Virus record (IMG/VR): IMGVR_UViG_3300017782_000147
Location: 1-28,487 of that record
Length of the DNA stretch: 28,487 nucleotides
Origin: a virus
Reading direction: 5' to 3' (one strand)
Both the position numbers and the translations under genes were made by a program. Under the pieces are notes generated by a model, which made no database searches, was not told the DNA's origin, and saw only the letters and a program-made list of their open reading frames with translations. Numbering within the stretch: position 1 is the stretch's first letter; every line of letters starts with the position of its first letter. Shown here piece by piece: positions 7,936 through 15,657 of the stretch.

Positions 7936-8259
7936 TTACTCAAAATTAACACTTGCTCCGCACCCACAAGATGCTACTTCCTGAGGATTAATTATTCTAA
8001 CGTTTCTATTTATACCATCTTCCACAACATCAACAGTTGATCCTTTTATCTTAGGATAAGATAGTTTATCTATTGCTACTTTAAATGTACCGAAATCTTC
8101 TTTATAATCATCTTCTGTAATTATATTATCCCATTTAATCTCATATTCGAATCCTGTACATCCAGCTGGTTTAAGTCCAATCCGTATAGTTGGTGTCGGC
8201 ATTCTAAGCTCATCAATGTATTTGAGAGCATTATTAGTAAAATCTATATCTGCTTTCAT
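7936..8259 (-). CDS. iscA: IscA/HesB-type Fe-S cluster carrier
   Basis: This 107-residue A-type carrier receives Fe-S clusters from the scaffold and passes them to apoproteins. The three cluster ligands are present: Cys34 in PAGCTGFEY, and Cys98 and Cys100 in the C-terminal SCGCGASVNF. The length is normal for the family. Its ATG overlaps the stop of the IscU-like gene by 4 bp (ATGA), so the two form a coupled pair. The subtype (IscA, ErpA or SufA) cannot be decided here. Confidence 0.9.
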   Translation of the reverse strand: MKADIDFTNNALKYIDELRMPTPTIRIGLKPAGCTGFEYEIKWDNIITEDDYKEDFGTFKVAIDKLSYPKIKGSTVDVVEDGINRNVRIINPQEVASCGCGASVNFE

Positions 8260-8684
8260 GATGGAGGATTGTTATGCTTACGTTTTGCCTGCTTTGTGTC
8301 CCAGTCAGTAAGAGCTTTCTTAATAGAGTCTTCTGCAAGGACAGAGCAATGTAATTTAATAGGAGGTAGGTCTAATGCTTCAGCAATGTCCTTGTCCTTA
8401 ATCTCTAATGCTTCGGTCATTGTAAGACCTTTTAGCATCTCAACGAACATAGTAGATGAAGCAATAGCACTCCCACATCCATATGTTTTAAACTTGACGT
8501 CTTCTATAACATCAGTATCTGGGTTAACTTTAAGATCTAGCTTCATAACATCGCCGCAAGCAGGTGCTCCTGCCATTCCGGTTGCTACGTTAGGGTCTTT
8601 AGGATCAAATCTGCCTACACCATGAGCTGCAGGATTGTTTAAAACCTCTTCGAATCTTTTTACTACTTTATCTGAATATGCCAT
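8256..8684 (-). CDS. iscU: IscU/NifU-type Fe-S cluster scaffold
   Basis: This 142-residue scaffold protein assembles nascent Fe-S clusters. All scaffold residues are visible: Cys43 and Asp45 (GAPACGDVMKL), Cys70 (YGCGSAIASS) and His112-Cys113 (LHCSVLAED). The HscA-binding motif LPPIK precedes the last Cys (LPPVK in E. coli IscU). No cysteine desulfurase, ferredoxin or chaperone gene is in the window, so it probably uses host IscS. It precedes the IscA-like gene and lies between the FecR gene and the second curlin-like gene. Confidence 0.93.
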   Translation of the reverse strand: MAYSDKVVKRFEEVLNNPAAHGVGRFDPKDPNVATGMAGAPACGDVMKLDLKVNPDTDVIEDVKFKTYGCGSAIASSTMFVEMLKGLTMTEALEIKDKDIAEALDLPPIKLHCSVLAEDSIKKALTDWDTKQAKRKHNNPPS

Positions 8685-8685
8685 G

Positions 8686-9831
8686 TTATCTTTGCCTGAT
8701 TACTATTTCTATTCCAGAACCATTACCAAAGTTGATAACACCTTGATAGGAGTCTACCGTTGTGTCGATGAAACCAGAATTACCTGCGGCTATCTGTATA
8801 TTTATAGTACCATTAACGCTTCTAAAGAAAACTAAATCACCATCACGTTCAAATATATTATACTGGCTATCAGGATTTAATCCTACTTTAGCACCTTTAA
8901 GTATAAATGAGCCTGTCTTAGATCCTTCTGCATTCTCATCATCAAGAGATACTAATGTCTTGTCTAACTCATCTAAGCCTTCTAAAAGATCTTTTAAGAA
9001 ATCAACTTCAAGCATATCTATATCTAGTTCAGTAAATTCTAATTCACCATTATCAGCTAGAGCATCTTGTTCTAGCTCATTAAATTCGAGGAAATCAACA
9101 TCAAGTATACCACTATCAGCATCAAGATCATTTTGAACTGACTCTTCGATCTGTGTCTGTATCTCTTCCGGTGGATTAACAATAAACATATTATCAATCA
9201 TAGAAGGTGTAACGCCTTGTAATGTTACAGTTGATTCTGGTATAGAGTTATATGATGCTATAGCTATGGCCTGATAAGCTTCAGTTAATGTTATTGAGCC
9301 AGCATCGTTTGTTATAATAATCTCTCCTGATGAGTCACCATTTTCATCTGGTAGTAGAATAATTAAACTTCTACCTATCTCATCAACAGAGGTTGTAAAA
9401 TCTGTACCACGAATACCAATCGTAGCTGTTGGTGTGCGAATATCTATATTTGCTTTATTAACCATAGCAAGTTTACCAGAAGCAAACCTCGCTGTACCGA
9501 GAGCAAATCTCATAGACATTTTTGATTTGGATGGATCGGGATCGTATATTACTTCATCAATATATACTTTGGTGTGCTCAGTTAAAGCTAATTCAGCCTT
9601 ATCTAAAAACTCAATCAGCATACGTCCATTAGCTGTTTGAGCTGTATCATATAAACTTATATTAAAACCAACATCAGTTGTTAATTGCTCATTATTACGA
9701 ACAATAGCTCCAATACCAGTTGATTCAACTATATCGCCAATGGAGTCAGCAAAACCGACTCCACTGATGAATAATAATATGCTAAGAGTCGTTAGCTGAG
9801 TCTTTTTGATTGATTTGAATAACTGCATCAT
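8686..9831 (-). CDS. Secreted FecR-domain protein
   Basis: An exported protein of about 380 residues. The N-terminal signal is basic then hydrophobic (KSIKKTQLTTLSILLFISGVGFA). A FecR-type beta domain follows (about 35-160) with LALTEHTKVYIDE and IDIRTPTATIGIRGTDF, the most conserved FecR stretch. The middle is acidic (FLEFNELEQDALADNGELEF, then LLEGLDELDK), and a small C-terminal beta region ends in FGNGSGIEIVIRQR. FecR domains act in periplasmic signalling or surface binding, and here it could feed the CHASE2 cyclase. The frame opens at 9843; nested Met codons at 9831 and 9828 fit the signal peptide equally well. It overlaps the upstream curlin-like gene by about 50 bp. Confidence 0.85.
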   Translation of the reverse strand: MMQLFKSIKKTQLTTLSILLFISGVGFADSIGDIVESTGIGAIVRNNEQLTTDVGFNISLYDTAQTANGRMLIEFLDKAELALTEHTKVYIDEVIYDPDPSKSKMSMRFALGTARFASGKLAMVNKANIDIRTPTATIGIRGTDFTTSVDEIGRSLIILLPDENGDSSGEIIITNDAGSITLTEAYQAIAIASYNSIPESTVTLQGVTPSMIDNMFIVNPPEEIQTQIEESVQNDLDADSGILDVDFLEFNELEQDALADNGELEFTELDIDMLEVDFLKDLLEGLDELDKTLVSLDDENAEGSKTGSFILKGAKVGLNPDSQYNIFERDGDLVFFRSVNGTINIQIAAGNSGFIDTTVDSYQGVINFGNGSGIEIVIRQR

Positions 9832-10516
9832 TTGATGTAACATCTAAATTAATATTGGATATAGGTGATGCGCAAGGTGATCCACCTACACATGTACCCG
9901 TTAATTGATTAATATCAACATTTGCATCATCACCGTCAAGTGTGAAGACGATTTTTGAATAAGCACCGTCTTTTTGCAATGTGTTAATATCATTATCAAT
10001 ACCATCAATATCAAGCGTAAAAGTTAAATCGTCCGCTTCCCAATCTATATCAAAATTATTTCCACTTCCTAATACTGTAACATCTGCGTCGAGTCTTTCT
10101 GCACTGAAAGCATAACCTTGATCTAAATCAAAAATGTTATTATCTCCAGTCACTGAAAAGTCATAATCACTGTATGTACTTGATCCAATGTATCCTATAT
10201 TCCAGTCAATAGAATTACTATCTCCTGTAAGAAGAATATCATAGGTAGAGTTTGTTGCTACAACAGGTCCAAATAATTTGTTCTGGTCTCCTATCATATC
10301 AATATCAAAATCTAAAGTAGCACCAGTAATAGTCATATTACTGCCAGTTCCACCGCTAAAATTGTCAAGCCCGATTTTGTTACCAAAACCTATTTGATCA
10401 ATATATAAAATAAAAGTGTCACCAGTTTGTGTAATCATGATTTCATTATCATCAGATTCAGCGGAAATATGTGTCGACAACATTATAATGAATAATAAAC
10501 TAATTAGTTTTTTCAT
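9782..10516 (-). CDS. Secreted curlin-repeat-like protein (first copy)
   Basis: From the ATG at 10516 the protein has 244 residues with a classic signal peptide (KKLISLLFIIMLSTHISA). MITQTGDTFILYIDQIGFGN follows, the same opening as the other curlin-like gene, then a run of GDxNxxxxD repeats (IGDQNKLF, LTGDSNSIDW, VTGDNNIFDLDQG, GDDANVDINQ) and a final QINQKDS. The repeat spacing and Asn/Gln ladders are curlin-like, but richer in Asp than E. coli CsgA. There are two Cys near the end (TCVGGSPC). The start is chosen for its ribosome-binding site (AAAGGAAAACGG) and overlaps the CsgG stop by 17 bp, arguing for coupled synthesis of channel and substrate. Confidence 0.75.
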   Translation of the reverse strand: MKKLISLLFIIMLSTHISAESDDNEIMITQTGDTFILYIDQIGFGNKIGLDNFSGGTGSNMTITGATLDFDIDMIGDQNKLFGPVVATNSTYDILLTGDSNSIDWNIGYIGSSTYSDYDFSVTGDNNIFDLDQGYAFSAERLDADVTVLGSGNNFDIDWEADDLTFTLDIDGIDNDINTLQKDGAYSKIVFTLDGDDANVDINQLTGTCVGGSPCASPISNINLDVTSNDAVIQINQKDSANDS

Positions 10517-11450
10517 TTCCGTTTTCCTTTGTAGGATGGAGATCATTAGTCCCATCAGCTTGATGAGGGTGACGATGCCCGTCCTTTATAACCCAAAAGC
10601 CTCTATCGTGGCCTTGGTATATTAGTTCCAGCACAGCAGCTTCAATAGCTGTCCGTACCGCGTAAGTCACTGATTCATTATTACCCACACCGTCCTCGAG
10701 TTCTACTAATTGAGTACCTTGCTCTACAAAGCGGAAGACGTCTCCGCCTGCTCCGTAAGACAATATAGTCTTCTTAGTTTGGACATTTAATAATACTTCA
10801 CCCGTTAGAACTGAAACAGCCCTCATGCTTATAGTAACAATATCTTGACGATATCGTCTACTGAAACCGATACCAAGAGTTCGTGCGCCTCGACCTCCGG
10901 ATTTTACATCGGTATCATAACCAATAATTCCACCTTCTATAATTATACCAGCGAATAGAAGTGGATTTAATTCTTTATATGTTTCTTCTTCGTTTGCTTT
11001 TGCAAAGTCTTGCCTGCCGGAACGGACTATCTGTCTCTCTCTAACCAGATTATCTATTCCTGTTCTTTCAACAACTCTAAACCATGAACCACCACCAGCT
11101 GTTTTAAGAGCATCGATAACCATTGTTGTACTGCCTTGTGTTACTGCAGTACTAAATGAAGCAAGATTATCAATTGCTTTTCTCTGACCTGTTAAGTCAT
11201 TAAATTTATAAACAGCAACAACCGGCTTTTCATCTGCAGGTGGTAGTTGTAATAACTCTAAGAACGAAGGTAGTTTGACAACAGTAGGCTGCTCAACGCA
11301 GATATATTTACGAGACATAGCCTTGTTAATACCATTAACTACATCTTTACTAAACCCTTCCTCGTACCTGCAATCTTTTGGATTTTCAGACCATTGAGGA
11401 ACAGATGCGCAACCTGATAAAAGAAGGATAGCCAATAATAAATGTTTCAT
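10500..11450 (-). CDS. csgG: CsgG-like curli secretion channel lipoprotein
   Basis: This 316-residue outer-membrane lipoprotein has a lipobox LLLSGC with the lipidated Cys14. The CsgG core follows: PVVAVYKFNDLTGQRK, then FRVVERTGIDNLVRERQ (E. coli VPLERQGLQNLLNERK), and FAGIIIEGGIIGYDTDVKSGGRGARTLGIG, then YRQDIVTISMRAVSVLTGEVLLNVQTKKTI. These match the membrane beta-hairpin and constriction region of CsgG, which forms a nonameric channel for curlin export. The C-terminal extension after ELIYQGH is His- and Asn-rich and not part of the core. It is preceded by a CsgF-like gene and followed by a curlin-like gene. Confidence 0.93.
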   Translation of the reverse strand: MKHLLLAILLLSGCASVPQWSENPKDCRYEEGFSKDVVNGINKAMSRKYICVEQPTVVKLPSFLELLQLPPADEKPVVAVYKFNDLTGQRKAIDNLASFSTAVTQGSTTMVIDALKTAGGGSWFRVVERTGIDNLVRERQIVRSGRQDFAKANEEETYKELNPLLFAGIIIEGGIIGYDTDVKSGGRGARTLGIGFSRRYRQDIVTISMRAVSVLTGEVLLNVQTKKTILSYGAGGDVFRFVEQGTQLVELEDGVGNNESVTYAVRTAIEAAVLELIYQGHDRGFWVIKDGHRHPHQADGTNDLHPTKENGNEKTN

Positions 11451-11932
11451 TATCCGCCGTCGCTATCTTGTCCGAAATTACCTGTACCGACTGGAATTTC
11501 TATAACTGTTGAAGTTCCATCTGAGTCAACAATTGTCATTCTTATTATTTCTGAGCCATCTTCCATTGTTATTACTTCATATGTAACAACATTACCTTCA
11601 AGTGTAAAAGAACCATATCTAACTGAGCCATCATTACTAAACATACTTTCAACTAACTGTTTAGCCATTTGAGCATATATTCTTGATTCTAAGTTACGTA
11701 TGAATTTAGCCATAACAGTATTATTCTCTTCTCTCTCAGCTGCTTTTCTGGCTGATTCAAGAGCTTCTTCTATGGCTTTCTTTCTAGAAAATTCCTGATT
11801 TTCAATAGTGAGATAGTGGGCACCAGTACCTACTCCACTAAAGGAAGGATTTTTAAATTTATGTACTATATCAGCGTTTACTACGCTTGTTGAGAGCACT
11901 AGGCTCATCATCATTAAACATTTTTTCAGCAT
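11450..11932 (-). CDS. csgF: CsgF-like curli assembly factor
   Basis: This 160-residue exported protein has a signal peptide ending at VVNA and then HKFKNPSFSGVGTGAHYLTIENQ, which follows the CsgF mature start (FQFRNPNFGGNPNNGAFLL in E. coli), the peptide that inserts into the CsgG pore. A long charged helix (EFSRKKAIEEALESARKAAEREE), the segment FIRNLESRIYAQMAKQLVES and a beta-rich end (TYEVITMEDGSEI...STVIEI) correspond to the CsgF helix and C-terminal domain. The last codon overlaps the CsgG start as TAATG, and GAGGT precedes the ATG. Its own start lies within the 3' end of the small membrane gene upstream. Confidence 0.85.
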   Translation of the reverse strand: MLKKCLMMMSLVLSTSVVNADIVHKFKNPSFSGVGTGAHYLTIENQEFSRKKAIEEALESARKAAEREENNTVMAKFIRNLESRIYAQMAKQLVESMFSNDGSVRYGSFTLEGNVVTYEVITMEDGSEIIRMTIVDSDGTSTVIEIPVGTGNFGQDSDGG

Positions 11933-12155
11933 TCTTATACCTCATTACTACCTCGATCTTTGACTTAAGTCTTATCATATCTTGATCGAGCATTCTAGTT
12001 TTATCAATAACACGTATCAACGCAATGTGCATTTCACCTATCTTAGGGTCAAGCTCATCATTAATAAAATTCCATATGTAGTATATGAAATATGCCATGC
12101 CCATTGACATGACCACCGGGAAACCATACTCAGCTATTATTGTTCCTATTTCCAC
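11871..12155 (-). CDS. Small one-TM coiled-coil protein
   Basis: A 94-residue protein with an N-terminal TM helix (GFPVVMSMGMAYFIYYIWNFI, about 11-31) and a cytoplasmic helical tail (LIRVIDKTRMLDQDMIRLKSK). The EIGTIIAEYGFPVV opening resembles YvrJ-type small phage membrane proteins. It starts exactly where the related upstream protein stops, and the two share architecture (TM near residues 10-30, then a coiled coil), suggesting a pair. A holin-like role or a partner of the secretion genes downstream is possible; neither is shown. Confidence 0.65.
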   Translation of the reverse strand: MEIGTIIAEYGFPVVMSMGMAYFIYYIWNFINDELDPKIGEMHIALIRVIDKTRMLDQDMIRLKSKIEVVMRYKNAEKMFNDDEPSALNKRSKR

Positions 12156-12451
12156 TAGTCCCTTCTTGCGTCTACTTTTCCATCTTCAACAAAATTCTCA
12201 GCTCTTGATACCCTCTCTAAATCAGGTGGTATGTCAAGAGCAGCGGATACAATAAGATCTATTTTCATTAACTCATTACTCATTGTTGTAGCACGAGTTT
12301 CTAGCATCTTACAGAAGTTTGTTAATGTATCTATATCATCAACAAGTCCACTTAATATTTGCTTAAGGATTATGAATATAAAAACGCCAGCAGCGATTGC
12401 TCCTGCGATTGGAACACCGACCTCTGAAATTAGTGTTAAGAAATCATCCAT
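12155..12451 (-). CDS. Small one-TM coiled-coil protein, sister of the next gene
   Basis: A 98-residue protein with the opening DDFLTLISEVGVPIAGAIAAGVFIFIILKQIL (TM about 12-34), followed by a helical tail (DTLTNFCKMLETRATTMSNEL) and a charged end. The EVGVPIAG motif parallels EYGFPVVM in the next gene, so the two are probably distant paralogues of the YvrJ/holin-like type. It is the first gene of the curli/cyclase block. The ATG lies just downstream of a 9-bp hairpin that would cover its translation start region. Confidence 0.65.
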   Translation of the reverse strand: MDDFLTLISEVGVPIAGAIAAGVFIFIILKQILSGLVDDIDTLTNFCKMLETRATTMSNELMKIDLIVSAALDIPPDLERVSRAENFVEDGKVDARRD

Positions 12452-12452
12452 A

Positions 12453-12483
12453 AAATACCATAAGCTTAGTCATGGTATTTATC
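12453..12483 (-). promoter_or_regulatory. Hairpin plus late-type element before the curli block
   Basis: Between the carbamoyltransferase stop and the 12451 start there is a 9-bp perfect inverted repeat (AAATACCAT/ATGGTATTT, arms 12453-12461 and 12472-12480, 10-nt loop). The minus-strand upstream edge reads GATAAATACC (12474-12483), matching the ATAAATA late-promoter core. The hairpin followed by a short T run could terminate carbamoyltransferase mRNA. As RNA from further upstream it would also block the 12451 start region; RNA from the late element itself would begin inside or after the hairpin. Confidence 0.4.
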
Positions 12484-12500
12484 GGAATCACATTGGGGAT

Positions 12501-13970
12501 CTAGTAAAAAACTTTGACGTCATACTTCTCTTCAAAACGCCACGCATCCTCTACTGTATTAACCATAGGTTCACCTCTAATGTTAAGAGATGTGTTTAAT
12601 AGAACAGGGCATCCTGTCTCTTTATACCATAGTTCAAGTACTTGTCTAAAGATTGATTTTTCAAACTTATTAATAGTTTGTACTCTACATGAGCCGTCTT
12701 CATGAACAATAGCTGGTAAATCTTTTAATGTTGGTTTAGTGCCATTAACAACATGTTGCATATATGGTGTAATGACATTCGGCTCAAAATATTTATGAGC
12801 ATGTTCTTCTAATACAGCAGGGGCAAATGGTCTGAATTTCTGTCTTCGTTTTATCTCATTTACTTTATCTTTCATATCTGGTCCTCTCGGATCAGCAATT
12901 AATGATCTATTGCCTAGAGCTCTCGGCCCAAATTCAGCTCTACCATATGCAACACCACATACTTTATGTTCAAGTAAGTGAGCTACGATCTGCTCTGCTA
13001 ATTGTAAACTGGTTCTTGTTAATGATTGCTCTGTTCTATGACCAAGAAATGCATCTTGCCAGATTAACTTCTTACCATAAGCAAGAGCTGCAGCACCAAG
13101 AGATGCTCCTGCATCACCAGGGTTAGGCATTATCCATAAGTTACCATTACATTGTTGTAATAGTTTAGTATTAGCTACACAATTAAGAGCAACACCTCCG
13201 CCATAAACAACATTATCAGATATCTCTAATGCTTTATTAAAAATATCTTTTAATCTTTCTTCAAGTATTAATTGAGCGTTAAAAGCAATATCAACATCTT
13301 TATATTCACTAAGCATATGTTTTAAAGATACATCAATAGGTATACCTTTATGTAAGTTATAATTAAAAAGATCATCTAACTTATCTAATAGCTGCGGATC
13401 TAACTTACCAAAAGCTGCCATACCCATAAAAATATATTCTTCATCAAGCGGCTTTAAACCAACGAAATGTGTTAATGCAGTATACCAGAGACCAATACTA
13501 TTTGGATATCTCTCATTATATACTTTCTTGTATACAGCTCTGCCAGCTTTATCATAGCTGCATTTCCATATTGTTGTACAATCCCATTCCCCAATACTAT
13601 CAACAACAACAGCAGCTGCTTCTTGATATGGTGATGTCTGGAATGTTCCAGCAGCATGTGACTTATGATGATGAAATGTTGTAGTTGGTTTCCATGCAAG
13701 TTGTCTTTTTGTTGCTACTGTTTTATATTGACCAGAATATAATTGTCTTGATTTTTTTAGTGCTGGTTTTTCAAAGAACGCTCTCTGTTTTATGTTTGGG
13801 TATCGCTCTTCTATGTACGACTTAAACTCTGGTGAGATGTGCTTTTCATGTTTGTTACCTGAAAATCTTTCCGAGTGTGAAGCAAATACAACTGAGCCGG
13901 TATTACCGTTTACAATAGTTGCAGCTGCATCATGAAAGCCTTCAGACCATCCTAATATTAAATTATCCAT
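12501..13970 (-). CDS. NodU/CmcH-family carbamoyltransferase
   Basis: From Met at 13970 the protein has 489 residues. It transfers a carbamoyl group from carbamoyl phosphate, by analogy with NodU, CmcH and TobZ, to a sugar or similar hydroxyl acceptor. The N-terminal domain begins NLILGWSEGFHDAAATIV and has the metal-binding TTFHHHKSHAAGTF motif (about 98-109). VVYGGGVALNCVANTKL and NPGDAGASLGAA follow, then the C-terminal carbamoyltransferase signature AYGRAEFGPRALGNRSLIADP. The end (LLNTSLNIRGEPMVNTVEDA) is complete. The longer frame to 14132 overlaps the SGNH gene and is not used. Its start overlaps the upstream stop by 8 bp. The acceptor is unknown. Confidence 0.93.
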   Translation of the reverse strand: MDNLILGWSEGFHDAAATIVNGNTGSVVFASHSERFSGNKHEKHISPEFKSYIEERYPNIKQRAFFEKPALKKSRQLYSGQYKTVATKRQLAWKPTTTFHHHKSHAAGTFQTSPYQEAAAVVVDSIGEWDCTTIWKCSYDKAGRAVYKKVYNERYPNSIGLWYTALTHFVGLKPLDEEYIFMGMAAFGKLDPQLLDKLDDLFNYNLHKGIPIDVSLKHMLSEYKDVDIAFNAQLILEERLKDIFNKALEISDNVVYGGGVALNCVANTKLLQQCNGNLWIMPNPGDAGASLGAAALAYGKKLIWQDAFLGHRTEQSLTRTSLQLAEQIVAHLLEHKVCGVAYGRAEFGPRALGNRSLIADPRGPDMKDKVNEIKRRQKFRPFAPAVLEEHAHKYFEPNVITPYMQHVVNGTKPTLKDLPAIVHEDGSCRVQTINKFEKSIFRQVLELWYKETGCPVLLNTSLNIRGEPMVNTVEDAWRFEEKYDVKVFY

Positions 13971-14775
13971 TATTAAAAATTTCCTCAAATAGATACTCAG
14001 CGTATCCTTTATGTGCCTCAGGTCCTGGATGACCACCTGGCTTCTTTTCATATTTATGCGTCTCAGTAAACTCATTAAATGAGAGATATTGAGGACGTGG
14101 GCGTGAAAAAGCATCATCTTGATTATGCTCAACCATACCTATTTTTTGTTTATCATCAAACCCGTCTAACATATCTTTATATTTTCCATGTATTCTTATT
14201 AGTCTATCACCGTAGTTTTTTAATCTTGTTTTTGTAAATGTTTTTGCTATTGAATAATTTACTGCTTGATGAAAAACACCACCATAAGGCTCAATGCCTA
14301 ACATTGCGCATGTATTATAAACATCTTTCATATAAAAGAAAGAATCAAGAATAGCTCCTTCATGAGAGTATAATTCATTATAATAAGTTTGCATTTGTTC
14401 TTTTAATAATCTAAATGGATATACATCTAGTCTTGCTGGTGACATTTGAGTAAACGGATTAGGTGATCTAAAGTTATTAGATAACTCCTGTATTGACTCA
14501 CCTGACTGAAGATCATATTGATGATGATAGTCAAGATTTAAGATTTCTACTCTCTCAAGTGCAGACCATAAAACAAGAAGATGGGTTATATCATTTTGAT
14601 TTAGTAATTGCTCTTTTACTGATCTCCAGATCGCTTTATTACTATTACCTGGTTTAGCAACATTAATAACTTCCATGTTAAGCAGTTTACCAAGATGGGT
14701 TGACCACCTCTCTTCTTCTATATTATCTAGTTCATCACCATAAGTAAATGAGCAGCCGCTAACTAATAAGGTCAT
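13963..14775 (-). CDS. SGNH-hydrolase-like protein A
   Basis: A 270-residue protein opening TLLVSGCSFTYGDELD, where GCSFTYG corresponds to the GDS block of SGNH hydrolases with Ser9 as candidate nucleophile. NVAKPGNSNKAIWRS (blocks II/III) and LLVLWSALERVE follow, with HPGPEAHKGYAEYLF near the C-terminus as the catalytic Asp/His block. Such proteins remove or transfer acyl groups on glycans or other polymers. It overlaps the carbamoyltransferase and the second SGNH-like gene, and the two SGNH proteins are clear paralogues. The substrate is unknown, and without a normal Asp before the terminal His a non-catalytic role is possible. Confidence 0.7.
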   Translation of the reverse strand: MTLLVSGCSFTYGDELDNIEEERWSTHLGKLLNMEVINVAKPGNSNKAIWRSVKEQLLNQNDITHLLVLWSALERVEILNLDYHHQYDLQSGESIQELSNNFRSPNPFTQMSPARLDVYPFRLLKEQMQTYYNELYSHEGAILDSFFYMKDVYNTCAMLGIEPYGGVFHQAVNYSIAKTFTKTRLKNYGDRLIRIHGKYKDMLDGFDDKQKIGMVEHNQDDAFSRPRPQYLSFNEFTETHKYEKKPGGHPGPEAHKGYAEYLFEEIFNNG

Positions 14776-15511
14776 GTTCTTCTATAAGCTCCTTAAACCA
14801 GTTAGCCATAAATGTATGAGCTTCATATGAAGGATGTCCTAATGAATACTCTGAAAATGGTAGATAATTATCATGCACTAATTGATTAAATGATATAGTA
14901 TTGTTGACACCAAAATTTAAATCATCAAGTGAAGTACGTAAGCTTTTAATTTTCTCTGATACTTTAATGACACTTGGATCTTTATTACTCTGCATATTTT
15001 TTAAAGCATGTCTGCACTGTCTTTCTATATTAGATTTATAACATTGAGATATATACGGAATATTTTTAGCTTTACATATCATCTGTATTGCATTCATATA
15101 TGATAATGTATCAAGGCATCTCTTTGCATCGGTATGCAAGAAAGAAAAATATGATTCTAATGCTTCTCTTTTAAAGTAATCATTAATATTAGTAACAGCT
15201 TGAGGTGTTATTTGAAAAAGATCAAATATCTCTCTATACCAGTCACCTTCTTTTGGCATATACCCTTCTAGTCTGCCAGGATCAGACCACATAACAATAA
15301 CCATATCAGGATCATTTGTAGATAGGTAGTCAATTGTATCACGAAATATTCTTTCGTTACAAGAACCAGGTAGTGCTTGATTAATAATTTCTTGATCTAT
15401 CATTTCACTAAGCTGAGCTGGCCATGAATTTTTTAGACAGTTTGTTGGACTATCACCATGTGGTGCAGTACCAATGCCGAAGGTATAGGAACAACCGTTC
15501 ACATATATCAT
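14759..15511 (-). CDS. SGNH-hydrolase-like protein B
   Basis: A 250-residue paralogue of the next gene: MIYVNGCSYTFGIGTAPHGD (nucleophile block, Ser8), QALPGSCNERIFRDTIDYL, MVIVMWSDPGRLEGY and the C-terminal LGHPSYEAHTFMANWF. The start at 15511 is preferred over the longer frame (15556) because GAGGATTAATT precedes this ATG and the GCSYTFG block then sits at the N-terminus, as in protein A. Its end overlaps protein A by 17 bp. Tandem SGNH-like genes beside a carbamoyltransferase suggest the tailoring of one polymer. Confidence 0.7.
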   Translation of the reverse strand: MIYVNGCSYTFGIGTAPHGDSPTNCLKNSWPAQLSEMIDQEIINQALPGSCNERIFRDTIDYLSTNDPDMVIVMWSDPGRLEGYMPKEGDWYREIFDLFQITPQAVTNINDYFKREALESYFSFLHTDAKRCLDTLSYMNAIQMICKAKNIPYISQCYKSNIERQCRHALKNMQSNKDPSVIKVSEKIKSLRTSLDDLNFGVNNTISFNQLVHDNYLPFSEYSLGHPSYEAHTFMANWFKELIEEHDLIS

Positions 15512-15513
15512 AA

Positions 15514-15657
15514 TTAATCCTCGTAAATAAAAGGGTCGTTCTTTTTCATTTTCCAAATTTTATACTTAGCGTATAATTTTTTTAACCAAGTTAATGGTCC
15601 ATGCTTGCGTTTAAGTTTATTTTTTTTCATCTGCTCAATAGCATCAAACTCATCCAT
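15514..15657 (-). CDS. Small basic protein (47 aa)
   Basis: A short ORF begins MDEFDAIEQMKKNKLKRKHG and ends FIYEDstop. It is Lys-rich (basic middle KLKRKHG...WLKKLYAKYKIWKMKKN). Its ATG overlaps the stop of the upstream oxygenase as TAATG, and its stop lies within the ribosome-binding site of SGNH protein B. The tight packing supports a real gene. The family is unknown; the high charge suggests nucleic-acid or membrane-surface binding. Confidence 0.6.
   Translation of the reverse strand: MDEFDAIEQMKKNKLKRKHGPLTWLKKLYAKYKIWKMKKNDPFIYED

Noticed and set aside
8762-9136. Plus-strand 124-codon ORF opposite the FecR gene
   Set aside because: Ser-rich shadow of the FecR coding strand; no start signal and no plausible domain.
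12231-12599. Plus-strand 122-codon ORF across the start of the curli block
   Set aside because: Crosses two minus-strand genes and a hairpin, with no ribosome-binding site.
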